This document shows positions 27,884 to 36,464 of a stretch of DNA of 40,920 nucleotides, in pieces. The notes under the pieces are model-generated. The model saw only the letters and a list, made by a program, of their open reading frames with translations, did no database searches and was not told the DNA's origin. Numbering within the stretch: the stretch's first letter is position 1; each line of letters opens with the position of its first letter. Location: assembly GCA_020052115.1 (NCBI GenBank), contig JAGVPR010000103.1, positions 1 through 40,920 of the forward strand. Reading direction: 5' to 3'. A program made the translations under genes and the position numbers. The stretch comes from Candidatus Eiseniibacteriota bacterium (GTDB lineage: Bacteria > Eisenbacteria > RBG-16-71-46 > JAGVPR01).

Positions 27884-29031
27884 CAGCGCTCCCCACCCTC
27901 CCATAGGGCGTCCTGGATCGCCCGCAAACCGGCGCCCCGGGTCCCCTTGTGACCGAGTGCTTCGAGCGTCCGCTCCAGCGCGTGAACGGCGCCGATCAGA
28001 TCGAGGTCGTCGAAGTAGCCCATGTGTCCGAAGCGGAAGATCTTCCCCTTGAGCGAACCTTGCCCTCCGGCGAAGCGCACGCCGAAGTCGCTGTCCAATC
28101 TCTTGACAAGGACGCCGGTGTCAATCCCGCTCGGGGCGTAGCACGCCGTCAGCGCATTGCTCGGTCGTTCGGGCAAGAGCCGGAGCCCCATCGCCTGCAT
28201 CGCCCCCCGCACGGCAGCGGCCGCGCGCGCATGACGGCGGATGCTCCCAGCAACGCCCCCGCCGTCGCGGATGACTCCGAGGCTCTCACGCAGTGCGAGG
28301 ACGAGCGAGATCGCGGTCGTCCATGGCGTGTCGTCCTTCGCCAGCGCGTCCACGGCGAGCGGCAGGTTGAAGTAGTACCGAGGCGACTTCGAACGCCGGG
28401 CGGCCTCGAGAGCCCGTGGCGAGACCGACAGGAAGGCCATCCCCGGCGGGACCATGAACGCCTTCTGCGAACCGGTCACGACGACGTCCACCTTCCAGCT
28501 CTCGACCGGCAAATCGTGGATGAGGATGCTCGTGATCGCGTCCACGACGAAGAGCACGCCGTGCTTCTGCGCGATCCTCGAGAGGGCCTCGACGTCGTGG
28601 AGTGCCCCGGTCGAGGTCTCGCTGTGGGTTACGAAGAGGACCTTCGCCCCCGGAGTCTCCCCCAAGGCCTTCTCGACCGCCGCGGGATCCACGCTCTGGC
28701 CCCACTCCACGTCCACAGGAGTGCATTCGATCCCCCAGGCGTCGCAGATCTCGCCCCAGCGCTCCCCGAACTTCCCGCCCCGCACGGCCACTGCCTTCTC
28801 GCCGGGGGACAGGAGGTTGATGACCGCCGTCTCGAGCCCCCCGCTGCCGGATGCGGTCAGCGGTACGATCGGCCACGAGGTCTGGTGGAACTCCTTCAAC
28901 AGGCCGAGGACCTCGCGCATCGCCGAGCGGAACTCCTCCGTGCGGTGATGCGGGAAGGGCGTGCCCATCGCACGGAAGGCGGCGTCAGGCAGCATGGTCG
29001 GTCCCGGAGTCAGAAGCCGTCGCTTTCTCAT
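27883..29031 (-). CDS. Class V aminotransferase (AGT/SPT type), likely phosphoserine aminotransferase
   Basis: A PLP-dependent aminotransferase of 382 residues, related to alanine-glyoxylate and serine-pyruvate aminotransferases. It shows LLTPGPTMLPDAAFRAMG at the N-terminus, the substrate region TASGSGGLETAVINLLSPG, VTHSETSTGALHD, and the Schiff-base lysine in VVVTGSQKAFMVPPGMAF. The C-terminal domain includes RFGHMGYFDDLDL. It is not the classical SerC of E. coli. Translational overlap with serA suggests it does the SerC job, as related AGT-type enzymes do in archaea and some bacteria; glyoxylate transamination is the alternative. The start at 29031 (MRKRRLLTPG) has AGAGG 9 nt upstream; ATGs at 29055 and 29067 lack one. 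Confidence 0.85.
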   Translation of the reverse strand: MRKRRLLTPGPTMLPDAAFRAMGTPFPHHRTEEFRSAMREVLGLLKEFHQTSWPIVPLTASGSGGLETAVINLLSPGEKAVAVRGGKFGERWGEICDAWGIECTPVDVEWGQSVDPAAVEKALGETPGAKVLFVTHSETSTGALHDVEALSRIAQKHGVLFVVDAITSILIHDLPVESWKVDVVVTGSQKAFMVPPGMAFLSVSPRALEAARRSKSPRYYFNLPLAVDALAKDDTPWTTAISLVLALRESLGVIRDGGGVAGSIRRHARAAAAVRGAMQAMGLRLLPERPSNALTACYAPSGIDTGVLVKRLDSDFGVRFAGGQGSLKGKIFRFGHMGYFDDLDLIGAVHALERTLEALGHKGTRGAGLRAIQDALWEGGER

Positions 29032-29151
29032 CACAGGATTCCTCTCCTCCTCCATCAAGCAAGACAAGGCGCCCGCGCGACAGCCCGCATCGCCGAGCGC
29101 CTGAAGTCCGTTCTCTGGTCAGCGGGCGGCGGCGTGCGGCCGCCGCCGTGA

Positions 29152-31563
29152 TCAATGGGCGTACAGCGCCCCCTCCTCCCCCTCACCCGCCTTCCGAGGC
29201 TGGGCCGGCTCGACTCCGGGCGGCCGCTCGAAGGCGATCCTAAGGGTTTCGTCCATGTTTTCGACGAGCTGAATCTCGACGCCCTCGCGCACCTCCCGCG
29301 GGATCTCTTGGAGCGATTTCGCGTTCTTCTTCGGCACGATGACCGTGCGGATGCCCGCGCGGCGCGCGGCCACGAGCTTCTCGTTGAGGCCGCCGATCGG
29401 CAGGACGTTGCCCCTCAGGGTGATCTCCCCGGTCATCGCCACGTCACCGCGGGTCGCCACCCCCGTGAGCGCCGAGATCAGCGCAACCGCCATCGTGATC
29501 CCTGCCGACGGCCCGTCCTTCGGTATGGATCCCTCAGGGATGTGCACGTGCAGGTCCACGTCGCGGTAGAACTTCTTGTCGAGGCCGAGCGCCTCGCTTC
29601 TCGAGCGCGTGTAGGATAGCGCCGCCTTCGCCGACTCGCGCATGATCTCGCCGAGCTTGCCGGTGAGGAGCAGTTTCCCGCGCCCGGGCAGGACGCTCAC
29701 CTCGACGGTCAGGATATCGCCGCCGCAATCGGTCCAGGCGAGGCCCGTGGCGACACCCACGCGGTTGCCCTTCTCGACCTCACCCTCGATGAACCGCGGG
29801 GCCCCGATGTAGCGGTCGAGGTTACGGCGCGTGACCGAGACCGTGCCGCGATCGGGCTTGGACGCCTTGCGGCGCGCCACCTTGCGGCAGATGTTCGCGA
29901 TCTCCCTTTCCAGATTCCGCACGCCGGCCTCGCGGGTGTAGGAGCGGACCATCTCCTCCAGGGCGGCCGGGGCGAGCTTCACGTCCTCGGGCTTGAGGCC
30001 GTTCGCCTTGACCTGCTTCGGAATCAAGAACCGCTTCGCGATCTCGAGCTTCTCGTGCTCCAGGTAGCCCGGCAGGCGGATGACCTCCATCCGGTCGCGG
30101 AGCGCCGGAGGGATCGTATGGAGCACGTTCGCCGTCGTCACGAAGAGGACGTGCGAGAGATCGAAATCCACTTCGAGATAATGGTCGTTGAACGAGTGGT
30201 TCTGTTCGGGGTCCAGCACCTCGAGCAGCGCGGCAGAGGGATCGCCGCGGTAGTCCTGGCCGAGCTTGTCCACCTCGTCGAGCAGGAGCACCGGGTTCCT
30301 GGCCTCCGCGCGGCGCATCGCCTGGATGATCCGCCCCGGCAGCGAGCCGATGTAAGTGCGCCGGTGGCCGCGGATCTCCGCCTCGTCGCGGACGCCCCCG
30401 AGCGACATGCGCACGAAGCGGCGTCCCAGGGCCCGCGCGATCGAGCGGCCCAGGGAGGTCTTCCCGACACCCGGCGGCCCCACCAAACAGAGGATGGGAC
30501 CCTTGACCTCGCCGGAGAGCTTGATGACGGCGATGTACTCGAGGATCCGTTCCTTGACCTTTTTGAGGCCGTAATGATCCTCCTCGAGAATCCGCTCGAC
30601 CTCCTTCATGTCCGCACGGTCGCGCGTGCGGCGCGACCAGGGCAGGGCGACGAGCCAGTCAATGTAGTTGCGAGAGACGGTCGCCTCCGGGGACATGTAG
30701 GACATCTTCCCCAGCCGGTCCAGCTCCTTCATCGCCTTCTCGTTGACCGACTTCGGCATCTTCGCCTTCTTGACGGCTGCTTCCAGGTCCTCCATCTCCG
30801 AAGCGAACTCGTTCTGGTGGCCGAGTTCCTTGCGGATCGCCTTCAACTGCTCGTTGAGATAGAACTCCTTCTGGTTCTTCGAGACCTGGCTGCGGACCTG
30901 CCCCTCGATCTTCCGCTCCAGCTTGACGATCTCGAGCTCGCTCGCGAGCGTGCGCCCGAGGAGCTTGAGCCGATCGCGAGCGTCCACGGCTTCGAGGAAC
31001 TCCTGCTTCTGGCTGACCTTGAGAACGAGGTGGGCCGCGACGGTGAAGGAGAGGCTCGTCGGCTCGTTCAAATTGTTCGCCGTCATGAGCACGTCTTCGG
31101 AGACCCGCCGGTTGAGCCGCACGTAGTCGTTGAACTGCGAGAGGACGTTCCGCATGAGCGCTTCCATCTCGGCGGACGCCGGGAGCTTGTCCTCCATCGG
31201 CGACAGGAGCGCCGAGGTGAACTCGCCGCCGCTATAGATGCGGCGGGCCTGCATCCTCGCGATCCCCTCGACGAGGACGCGCATCGTGCCGTCCGGCAGA
31301 CGGAAGAGCTGCAGGACGCGCACGACCGTCCCGATCCGGTAGAGATCCTCGCGCGCGGGTTCCGCGATGTCCGGCCGGCGCTGCGCCGTCGCGAACAGGA
31401 GCCGGTCGCGGGAGACCGCTTCCTCGATGGCGCTCACCGAGGGGGGCCGCCCGACGAACAGCGGGATCGTCATGAACGGGAAGATCACGACATCGCGAAG
31501 CGGCAGAAGCGGCAATCGCTCGGCGATCTCGAAGACCTCGTCGTTTCTCTCGATACGATACAC
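29152..31563 (-). CDS. lon: ATP-dependent protease La (Lon)
   Basis: Cytoplasmic AAA+ serine protease for damaged and regulatory proteins. The 803 residues follow the LonA plan. The N-terminal substrate domain begins LPLLPLRDVVIFPFMTIPLF, followed by a coiled-coil segment around EGQVRSQVSKNQKEFYLNEQ. The AAA+ module has Walker A GPPGVGKTSLG and Walker B NPVLLLDEVDK. The S16 peptidase has catalytic Ser in GPSAGITMA and Lys in NEKLVAARRAGI. The start codon is GTG at 31563, with AAAGGGGATCC upstream. It follows clpX by 82 nt, which include a 9-bp hairpin, so it may be partly uncoupled from clpX. No HrcA- or sigma-32-like site was recognised. Confidence 0.97.
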   Translation of the reverse strand: MYRIERNDEVFEIAERLPLLPLRDVVIFPFMTIPLFVGRPPSVSAIEEAVSRDRLLFATAQRRPDIAEPAREDLYRIGTVVRVLQLFRLPDGTMRVLVEGIARMQARRIYSGGEFTSALLSPMEDKLPASAEMEALMRNVLSQFNDYVRLNRRVSEDVLMTANNLNEPTSLSFTVAAHLVLKVSQKQEFLEAVDARDRLKLLGRTLASELEIVKLERKIEGQVRSQVSKNQKEFYLNEQLKAIRKELGHQNEFASEMEDLEAAVKKAKMPKSVNEKAMKELDRLGKMSYMSPEATVSRNYIDWLVALPWSRRTRDRADMKEVERILEEDHYGLKKVKERILEYIAVIKLSGEVKGPILCLVGPPGVGKTSLGRSIARALGRRFVRMSLGGVRDEAEIRGHRRTYIGSLPGRIIQAMRRAEARNPVLLLDEVDKLGQDYRGDPSAALLEVLDPEQNHSFNDHYLEVDFDLSHVLFVTTANVLHTIPPALRDRMEVIRLPGYLEHEKLEIAKRFLIPKQVKANGLKPEDVKLAPAALEEMVRSYTREAGVRNLEREIANICRKVARRKASKPDRGTVSVTRRNLDRYIGAPRFIEGEVEKGNRVGVATGLAWTDCGGDILTVEVSVLPGRGKLLLTGKLGEIMRESAKAALSYTRSRSEALGLDKKFYRDVDLHVHIPEGSIPKDGPSAGITMAVALISALTGVATRGDVAMTGEITLRGNVLPIGGLNEKLVAARRAGIRTVIVPKKNAKSLQEIPREVREGVEIQLVENMDETLRIAFERPPGVEPAQPRKAGEGEEGALYAH

Positions 31564-31610
31564 GGATCCCCTTTCCCTCGGATGACTGCCCAGCCAAGAA
31601 CGGCGCGCCG

Positions 31611-31635
31611 CGCCCCGGCTCTATGCGCCGGGGCG
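31611..31635 (-). terminator. Hairpin between clpX and lon
   Basis: CGCCCCGGC pairs with GCCGGGGCG (9 bp) around a 7-nt loop, about 10 nt after the clpX stop codon. No T-run follows directly. It may attenuate read-through into lon or stabilise the clpX mRNA end. Confidence 0.5.
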
Positions 31636-31645
31636 AAACGGCCTG

Positions 31646-32902
31646 TCAGGAGGCTTCTTTCTTCTTACGCTCGCGCAGGGACAGCACGGGGGTCGCGCGC
31701 CTCGAGATCACCTCTTCGGTGATCGTGCACGAGATGATGTCGTCCTTGGACGGCATGTCGTACATGATGTCGAGCATCGCGTCCTCTAGAACGGCGCGCA
31801 GCCCGCGGGCGCCGGTGCCGCGCTTCATGGCCGCCCGCGCTATCGCTGTGAGCGCTCCGGGGGCGAACTCCAGCCGCACGTCTTCCATGTCGAAGAACTT
31901 CTGGTACTGCTTGACGATCGCGTTCTTCGGTTTCGTCAGGATCTCCACGAGCGCCGGCTCGTCCAGGTCGTGCAGTGTTGCCACGATCGGCAGACGGCCC
32001 ACCAGCTCCGGAATGAGGCCGTAGCGCAGCATGTCCTCGGGCTCGACCATTTCCAGAAGCTCGCCGGTCTTGCGCTGGGACTTCGAGCGGATGTCCGCCC
32101 CGAATCCCATCGTCTTCTGCCCGACGCGCCGCTCCACGATCTTGTCCAGTCCGTCGAATGCGCCGCCGCAGTTGAAGAGGATCTCCTTCGAGTTCACCTC
32201 GATGTACTTCTGCTGCGGGTGCTTACGGCCGCCCTGTGGCGGCACGTTTGCGACCGTTCCTTCGAGAATCTTCAAGAGCGCCTGCTGGACCCCCTCGCCC
32301 GAAACGTCACGGGTGATCGAGGGGTTCTCGCTCTTGCGGCTGATCTTGTCTATCTCGTCAATGTACACGATCCCGCGCTCGGCCTGGATCAGATTGAAAT
32401 CCGCGGCCTGGAGGAGCCGGACCAGGATGTTCTCGACATCCTCGCCTACATAGCCCGCCTCGGTGAGGCAGGTGGCGTCAATCATCGCGAACGGGACCTT
32501 CAAGAAGCGCGACAGGGTGCGCGCCAGGAGGGTCTTCCCCGAGCCGGTAGGGCCGATCAGCAGGATGTTGCCCTTCTCCAGCTCGACATCGTCCGGCGAG
32601 GTCGTCGTCGAGTAGATGCGCTTGTAATGATTGTAGACGGCCACGGAGAGCGTCTTCTTCGCCTTCTCCTGGCCGATGACGTATTCGTCCAGAACCCGCT
32701 TGATCTCAGAGGGCTTCGGCAGCGTCTCGCGAACGGCTGGAAGCTCGGGTTCGACGTCCCCCTCGAGGATGTCGTTGCAGAGGCGGACGCACTCGCTGCA
32801 GATGTAGACCGACGGCCCGGAGACGAGCCGTGCCACTTCGTCCTGCCCCCGGCCACAGAAGGAGCAGCGGATCGGATGCGGCGACGAGATGCGCTTCTTC
32901 AT
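31646..32902 (-). CDS. clpX: ATP-dependent Clp protease ATP-binding subunit ClpX
   Basis: Unfoldase that feeds tagged proteins to ClpP. The 418-residue protein has the N-terminal C4 zinc-binding domain (CSFCGRGQDEV ... ICSECVRLC), Walker A GPTGSGKTLLA, the pore loop EAGYVGED, Walker B IVYIDEIDK, and sensor and arginine regions within PELVGRLPIVATL and KRGTGARGLRAVLED. The ClpP-docking loop, usually IGF, reads MGF here (KTMGFGADI). It lies 39 nt after clpP in the common tig-clpP-clpX-lon order. In YIDEIDK the two Ile codons before Asp are ATT and ATA, a choice also seen elsewhere in this window. The ribosome binding site is weak (GAGGGA, 9 nt from the ATG). Confidence 0.97.
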   Translation of the reverse strand: MKKRISSPHPIRCSFCGRGQDEVARLVSGPSVYICSECVRLCNDILEGDVEPELPAVRETLPKPSEIKRVLDEYVIGQEKAKKTLSVAVYNHYKRIYSTTTSPDDVELEKGNILLIGPTGSGKTLLARTLSRFLKVPFAMIDATCLTEAGYVGEDVENILVRLLQAADFNLIQAERGIVYIDEIDKISRKSENPSITRDVSGEGVQQALLKILEGTVANVPPQGGRKHPQQKYIEVNSKEILFNCGGAFDGLDKIVERRVGQKTMGFGADIRSKSQRKTGELLEMVEPEDMLRYGLIPELVGRLPIVATLHDLDEPALVEILTKPKNAIVKQYQKFFDMEDVRLEFAPGALTAIARAAMKRGTGARGLRAVLEDAMLDIMYDMPSKDDIISCTITEEVISRRATPVLSLRERKKKEAS

Positions 32903-32941
32903 GAGTCAGATCCCTCGACCCGGCGATGGCGCGCCGCGCGC

Positions 32942-33526
32942 TCAGCGGCGCTTGACCAGGACCTCATCCACGATACCGTATTCCTTCGACTCCTCCGCGG
33001 ACATGAAGAAATTGCGATCGGTGTCTTTCTTGATCCGTTCCAGCGGCTGGCCCGTGTGTTTCGAGAGGATCTCGTCCAGGCGGTCACGGATCGTCAGGAT
33101 CTCCTTCGTCTGGATCTCGAGATCAATGGCCTGCCCCTGCATGCCCCCAAGCGGCTGGTGGATCATGATCCGGGCGTGAGGCAGAGCCAGACGCTTGCCC
33201 TTTGCTCCGGCCGCCAAGAGGATCGCCGCCATGCTGGCGGCCTGCCCCATGCAAATCGTCTCGACGTCCGGCTTGATGAACTCCATCGTGTCGTAGATCG
33301 CAAGCCCCGCCGAGACGATTCCTCCCGGCGAGTGGATGTACAGGTGGATATCCCGATCCGGTTCCTCGGCTTCGAGGAACAGCATCTGAGCGATGACCAG
33401 GTTCGCGACGACGTCATCAATGGGCGAGCCGATGAAGATGATCCGGTCCTTCAGCAGACGCGAGAAAATGTCGTACGCGCGCTCGCCACGGCTCGTCTGT
33501 TCGACGACGATTGGGACCAGGGACAT
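32942..33526 (-). CDS. clpP: ATP-dependent Clp protease proteolytic subunit, with Asn at the catalytic Asp position
   Basis: Barrel-forming serine peptidase of the Clp system, 194 residues. The N-terminal axial-loop region (LVPIVVEQTSRGERAYDIFS), nucleophile Ser98 in CMGQAASMAA and His123 in MIHQPLGG are all present. The third triad residue is changed: aligned to E. coli ClpP, TERDRFLSA with Asp171 becomes TDRNFFMSA here, so position 172 is Asn (AAT codon at 33011-33013). The same swap is known for Listeria ClpP1, which depends on a partner ClpP. Either this enzyme works with Asn, or another ClpP exists outside the window. AAGGAG precedes the ATG by 8 nt; tig lies just upstream and clpX just downstream. 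Confidence 0.96.
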   Translation of the reverse strand: MSLVPIVVEQTSRGERAYDIFSRLLKDRIIFIGSPIDDVVANLVIAQMLFLEAEEPDRDIHLYIHSPGGIVSAGLAIYDTMEFIKPDVETICMGQAASMAAILLAAGAKGKRLALPHARIMIHQPLGGMQGQAIDLEIQTKEILTIRDRLDEILSKHTGQPLERIKKDTDRNFFMSAEESKEYGIVDEVLVKRR

Positions 33527-33559
33527 TCCGTCTCTCCTTCGGCGATCCCGCGAGGGATC

Positions 33560-34882
33560 CTATGGAACGATGAGTCGGCTCGCCTCCGGGCGCGGCTCCT
33601 TCGGACGCGGTCGCGTCACGCTCGTCACCGTCGCCTTCGAAACGATCCGCTCCAGAACCTTCTGCTCGAAGAGCGTCTCGGCGAGGCGCCTGAGCCGTCC
33701 GCTCTCGGCCAGATCGTCCGCGACCTCGCGAATGCTCTGGCCCGTGCGGCTCGCCACCGCCTCCACGCCTCTGCGAAGCTCGTCGGCCGCTACCTCGATC
33801 TTCTCCTGGTGCCCGATCGCCTCCACGGCCATGTCGTGCCTGAGCCGGCGGATCACCTGGGGCCGGACACCCTCCATGAGCTTCTTCAAATCGTCATCGG
33901 CCATCTGGGGCCGATCTTGCCGGAATTCTGCCACGATCCCGTCCACACCGCGTTCGACCCACAGTTCCGGGGGTTCGTAGCGATTGACGTCCACGATCTG
34001 GTCCAGAAGGGCCTCTTCGGTGCGCCGGTCGGCATCCCGCTCCGCGCGGGTCCCCAGCTCCCCGCGCACCTTCGCGCGAAGCTCCTCGACCGTCTCCACG
34101 CCCGCTACCCGCTTCGCGAAATCCGCGTCCATCGCGGGCACGAGGCGCCGGCGAAGGTCCGTGACGTGGACGCGATAGGTCACGATGCGCCCGCGCAGGC
34201 GCTTCTCGCTGTAGTCGGCCGGGTAGGAGACGGTGATCTGCCGCTCCTCGCCGGGCCGAGAGCCCATCAGATCGTTCTCGAACTCGGGCAGCAGGCCCTC
34301 CCGCCCCATCTCGAGGACCGTCTCGCGGTCCTCCGAACCCGGCGCCGGATTGCGGTCCGGATCCAGCTCACGGAACCGCACCGCGAGGAAGTCGCCGCGC
34401 TCGGCGCCGCGATCCTCGATCTTCTCGTACGTTGCGTTTCGGTCACGGAGCTCCTCGAGGAAAGTCTCCATGTCCTCGTTCTCCACCCCGTGAACGACGC
34501 GCTCGACAGCCAGTCCTTCGTAGCCGCGAATCTCGATCCGGGGGCGCACATCCACCGTCGCCGTCACGCGGACCAGCTGACCGGGCTCGTACTTCTCCGG
34601 CCCTCGCGCCACGGGGGGCTCGATCGGCTCCATCCCTTCCTTCTCGAGAGCCTCGCGAACCGTGTCCTCGGTCAGCGTCTCGAGGAACTCCTCCTCCAGG
34701 GCGGGGCCGTACGCCTTTTCGACCAGCGCGAGCGGGGCCTTTCCGGGACGGAAGCCCGGCAATTTCGCCTTGCGCCGGAACTCATTGAAGACCTTGGCGC
34801 GCCGCTCCGCGGCCTCTTCGCCAGGCAGTTCGACCAGAAGCTCGCGCCGCCAGGGCGCCAGATCACGAACCTCGATTCTCAA
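33560..34882 (-). CDS. tig: Trigger factor
   Basis: Ribosome-bound chaperone and peptidyl-prolyl isomerase that meets nascent chains. The 440-residue protein has the N-terminal ribosome-binding domain with the signature loop (FRRKAKLPGFRPGKAPLALV), an FKBP-like domain around residues 150-240 (ERGDFLAVRFRELD ... ERQITVSYPADY), and an alpha-helical C-terminal chaperone domain ending in a proline-rich tail. The start codon is TTG at 34882, with GAGAGG 5 nt upstream; no better in-frame start precedes it. It is the first protein-coding gene after tRNA-Leu and leads the clpP-clpX-lon series, an order common in bacteria. Confidence 0.94.
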   Translation of the reverse strand: MRIEVRDLAPWRRELLVELPGEEAAERRAKVFNEFRRKAKLPGFRPGKAPLALVEKAYGPALEEEFLETLTEDTVREALEKEGMEPIEPPVARGPEKYEPGQLVRVTATVDVRPRIEIRGYEGLAVERVVHGVENEDMETFLEELRDRNATYEKIEDRGAERGDFLAVRFRELDPDRNPAPGSEDRETVLEMGREGLLPEFENDLMGSRPGEERQITVSYPADYSEKRLRGRIVTYRVHVTDLRRRLVPAMDADFAKRVAGVETVEELRAKVRGELGTRAERDADRRTEEALLDQIVDVNRYEPPELWVERGVDGIVAEFRQDRPQMADDDLKKLMEGVRPQVIRRLRHDMAVEAIGHQEKIEVAADELRRGVEAVASRTGQSIREVADDLAESGRLRRLAETLFEQKVLERIVSKATVTSVTRPRPKEPRPEASRLIVP

Positions 34883-34941
34883 GTCGTCCTCTCACGTCGT
34901 TCCGGCCGCCCCGCGGGGCGCGGCGCCCGGGTTCCTCGCGC

Positions 34942-35026
<85 letters not shown>

Positions 35027-35048
35027 TTCGAGAGCCATCATAACAGGA

Positions 35049-35075
35049 GCGGTCCGGGGGGTCTCCCCGGACCGC
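35049..35075 (-). promoter_or_regulatory. 11-bp hairpin just downstream of the tRNA-Leu promoter
   Basis: GCGGTCCGGGG and CCCCGGACCGC form a strong stem with a short loop, starting about 3 nt after the predicted start point of the tRNA-Leu transcript. No clear T-run follows (TCCTGTT). It could be a 5' cap-like stem of the tig operon RNA, or a late terminator for leuB. Confidence 0.45.
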
Positions 35076-35084
35076 CGCCGACAC

Positions 35085-35114
35085 AGTATAGCACCCGATT
35101 CGCACGGAGAACAA
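35085..35114 (-). promoter_or_regulatory. Promoter of the tRNA-Leu / tig / clpP operon
   Basis: On the minus strand TTGTTC (35109-35114) is followed after 18 nt by TATACT (35085-35090), five matches to TATAAT, with TG one base upstream making an extended -10 (TGCTATACT). The start would be near 35078, 50 nt before the tRNA. Confidence 0.62.
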
Positions 35115-35135
35115 GGCGCCGAGACCGGCGATGTC

Positions 35136-35160
35136 GCCTCTGGATCTCGTGATCCGAGGC
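35136..35160 (-). terminator. Hairpin after the leuB-type gene
   Basis: GCCTCGGATC pairs with GATCC(A)GAGGC around an ACGA loop, with one bulged A, directly after the stop codon. No T-run follows, so termination would be weak or Rho-assisted. Confidence 0.5.
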
Positions 35161-35166
35161 GTGCAA

Positions 35167-36237
35167 TCAAGCCGCCGGCTTCTGCACCTCCTGGATGACG
35201 AGATCGCCGATGGCGGAGGTCGAGAGCCCGCTCTCGGCGCCCACGGACGGGATCTTCCGGGTGACGAGCAGGGTCTCGATCGCCTTCTCGAGCGTCTTGG
35301 CCGACTCCTTCTCGCCCAGATAATCGAGCATCATCTGCGCGGCCGAGATCGCAGCGAGCGGATTCGCGGTGTTCTTGCCGGCGTACTTGGGCGCGGAGCC
35401 GTGGATCGGCTCGAACATCGAGACGCGGCCCGGATGGATGTTGCCGGAAGCCGCGATCCCCATTCCGCCCTGCAGCATCGCGCCCAGGTCTGTGATGATA
35501 TCGCCGAACATGTTCGTCGTGACGACGACGTCGAACCACTCCGGGCTGCGGATCATCCACATCGCGCAGGCGTCAACGTAAGCGTGGTCCTTCTCCACGT
35601 CCTGGTACTCGCGCCCCACTTCCTCAAACGTCCGTGTCCAGAGGTCGTGCGCGCGGATGGCGTTGGCCTTGTCCACGAGCGTGAGCCGGGGACGCGCCTT
35701 GCCGCGCGCGCGCGCCTTTTCGAACGCGTAGCGGATCACGCGCTCGGTCCCCTTGCGCGTGCAGATCATCTCCTGGATCGAGACCTCGTCCGGCGTGCCC
35801 TTCTTGAAGAAGCCGCCCATGCCGGTGTAGAGGTCCTCGGTGTTCTCGCGCACCACGAGGAGATTGATGTCCTGAGGGCGCTTGTTCTTGAGCGGGCACA
35901 GGTGCTCCGCGTAGAGGCGGATGGGGCGAAGGTTCACGTAGAGATCGAGTTCGAAACGGAGGCCACCCACGATGGCGCGCTCGAGAAGCCCCACCTCGAC
36001 GCGCGGATCGCCGATCGCGCCGAGAAAGATCGCATCCATCTCGCGCATCTCCGCGACGGCGGCCGGCGGCATCAGTTCGCGGGTCTTGAGGTAGTGGTTG
36101 GCGCCGAAGGGGTAATGCTGGAAACGGCACTTGAAGCCGTGGAAGCTCGCGAGGGCCTCGAGAGCCCGGAGACCCTCGCGCACGACCTCCGGTCCGATGC
36201 CGTCCCCGCCGACCACTGCGATCCGGTAATCCTTCAT
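35167..36237 (-). CDS. leuB: Isopropylmalate/isocitrate dehydrogenase family protein, probably 3-isopropylmalate dehydrogenase
   Basis: A 356-residue metal- and NAD(P)-dependent beta-decarboxylating dehydrogenase. Family motifs are VVGGDGIGPEVV at the start, LDLYVNLRPIRLY for substrate carboxylates, RENTEDLYTGMGG with the catalytic Tyr, LVDKANAI with the catalytic Lys, and the Asp-containing segments VDACAMWM and NMFGDIITDLGAM that bind metal. SMFEPIHGSAPKYAGK completes the nucleotide pocket. Classic LeuB has VRELTGGIYFG where this has RENTEDLYTG, so homoisocitrate, tartrate or isocitrate activity cannot be excluded. It matches a LeuB subgroup found in Actinobacteria and relatives. No other leucine gene is in the window. 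AAGGGG lies 7 nt before the ATG. Confidence 0.85.
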   Translation of the reverse strand: MKDYRIAVVGGDGIGPEVVREGLRALEALASFHGFKCRFQHYPFGANHYLKTRELMPPAAVAEMREMDAIFLGAIGDPRVEVGLLERAIVGGLRFELDLYVNLRPIRLYAEHLCPLKNKRPQDINLLVVRENTEDLYTGMGGFFKKGTPDEVSIQEMICTRKGTERVIRYAFEKARARGKARPRLTLVDKANAIRAHDLWTRTFEEVGREYQDVEKDHAYVDACAMWMIRSPEWFDVVVTTNMFGDIITDLGAMLQGGMGIAASGNIHPGRVSMFEPIHGSAPKYAGKNTANPLAAISAAQMMLDYLGEKESAKTLEKAIETLLVTRKIPSVGAESGLSTSAIGDLVIQEVQKPAA

Positions 36238-36464
36238 TGATCACCCCTTCGTAAAAGCCCTGGCCCATGCCGGCGCGCCGTCGTGCGCCCCGCTGGAGAA
36301 TACATTAATAGAGCGGCGGGCGTTCGGCCGGGGCGCGTCCCCTGCCGTGCCGCCCCGTGCAATCCGTGCCTATCGAGCGATCCGGTGACATCCTCCGACA
36401 TGGGCGTGCGGGCCCCGGGCGAGACGACGTCCTCGCAGCCGGCCATCGCGCCGATCCGCGCTTC
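36238..36464. other. Intergenic region upstream of leuB
   Basis: 227 nt between the enoyl-CoA hydratase stop and leuB. An AT-rich patch at 36298-36311 (minus strand TATTAATGTATTCT) in otherwise GC-rich sequence is the likely place of a leuB promoter -10, but I see no matching -35. No gene is visible here. Confidence 0.4.
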
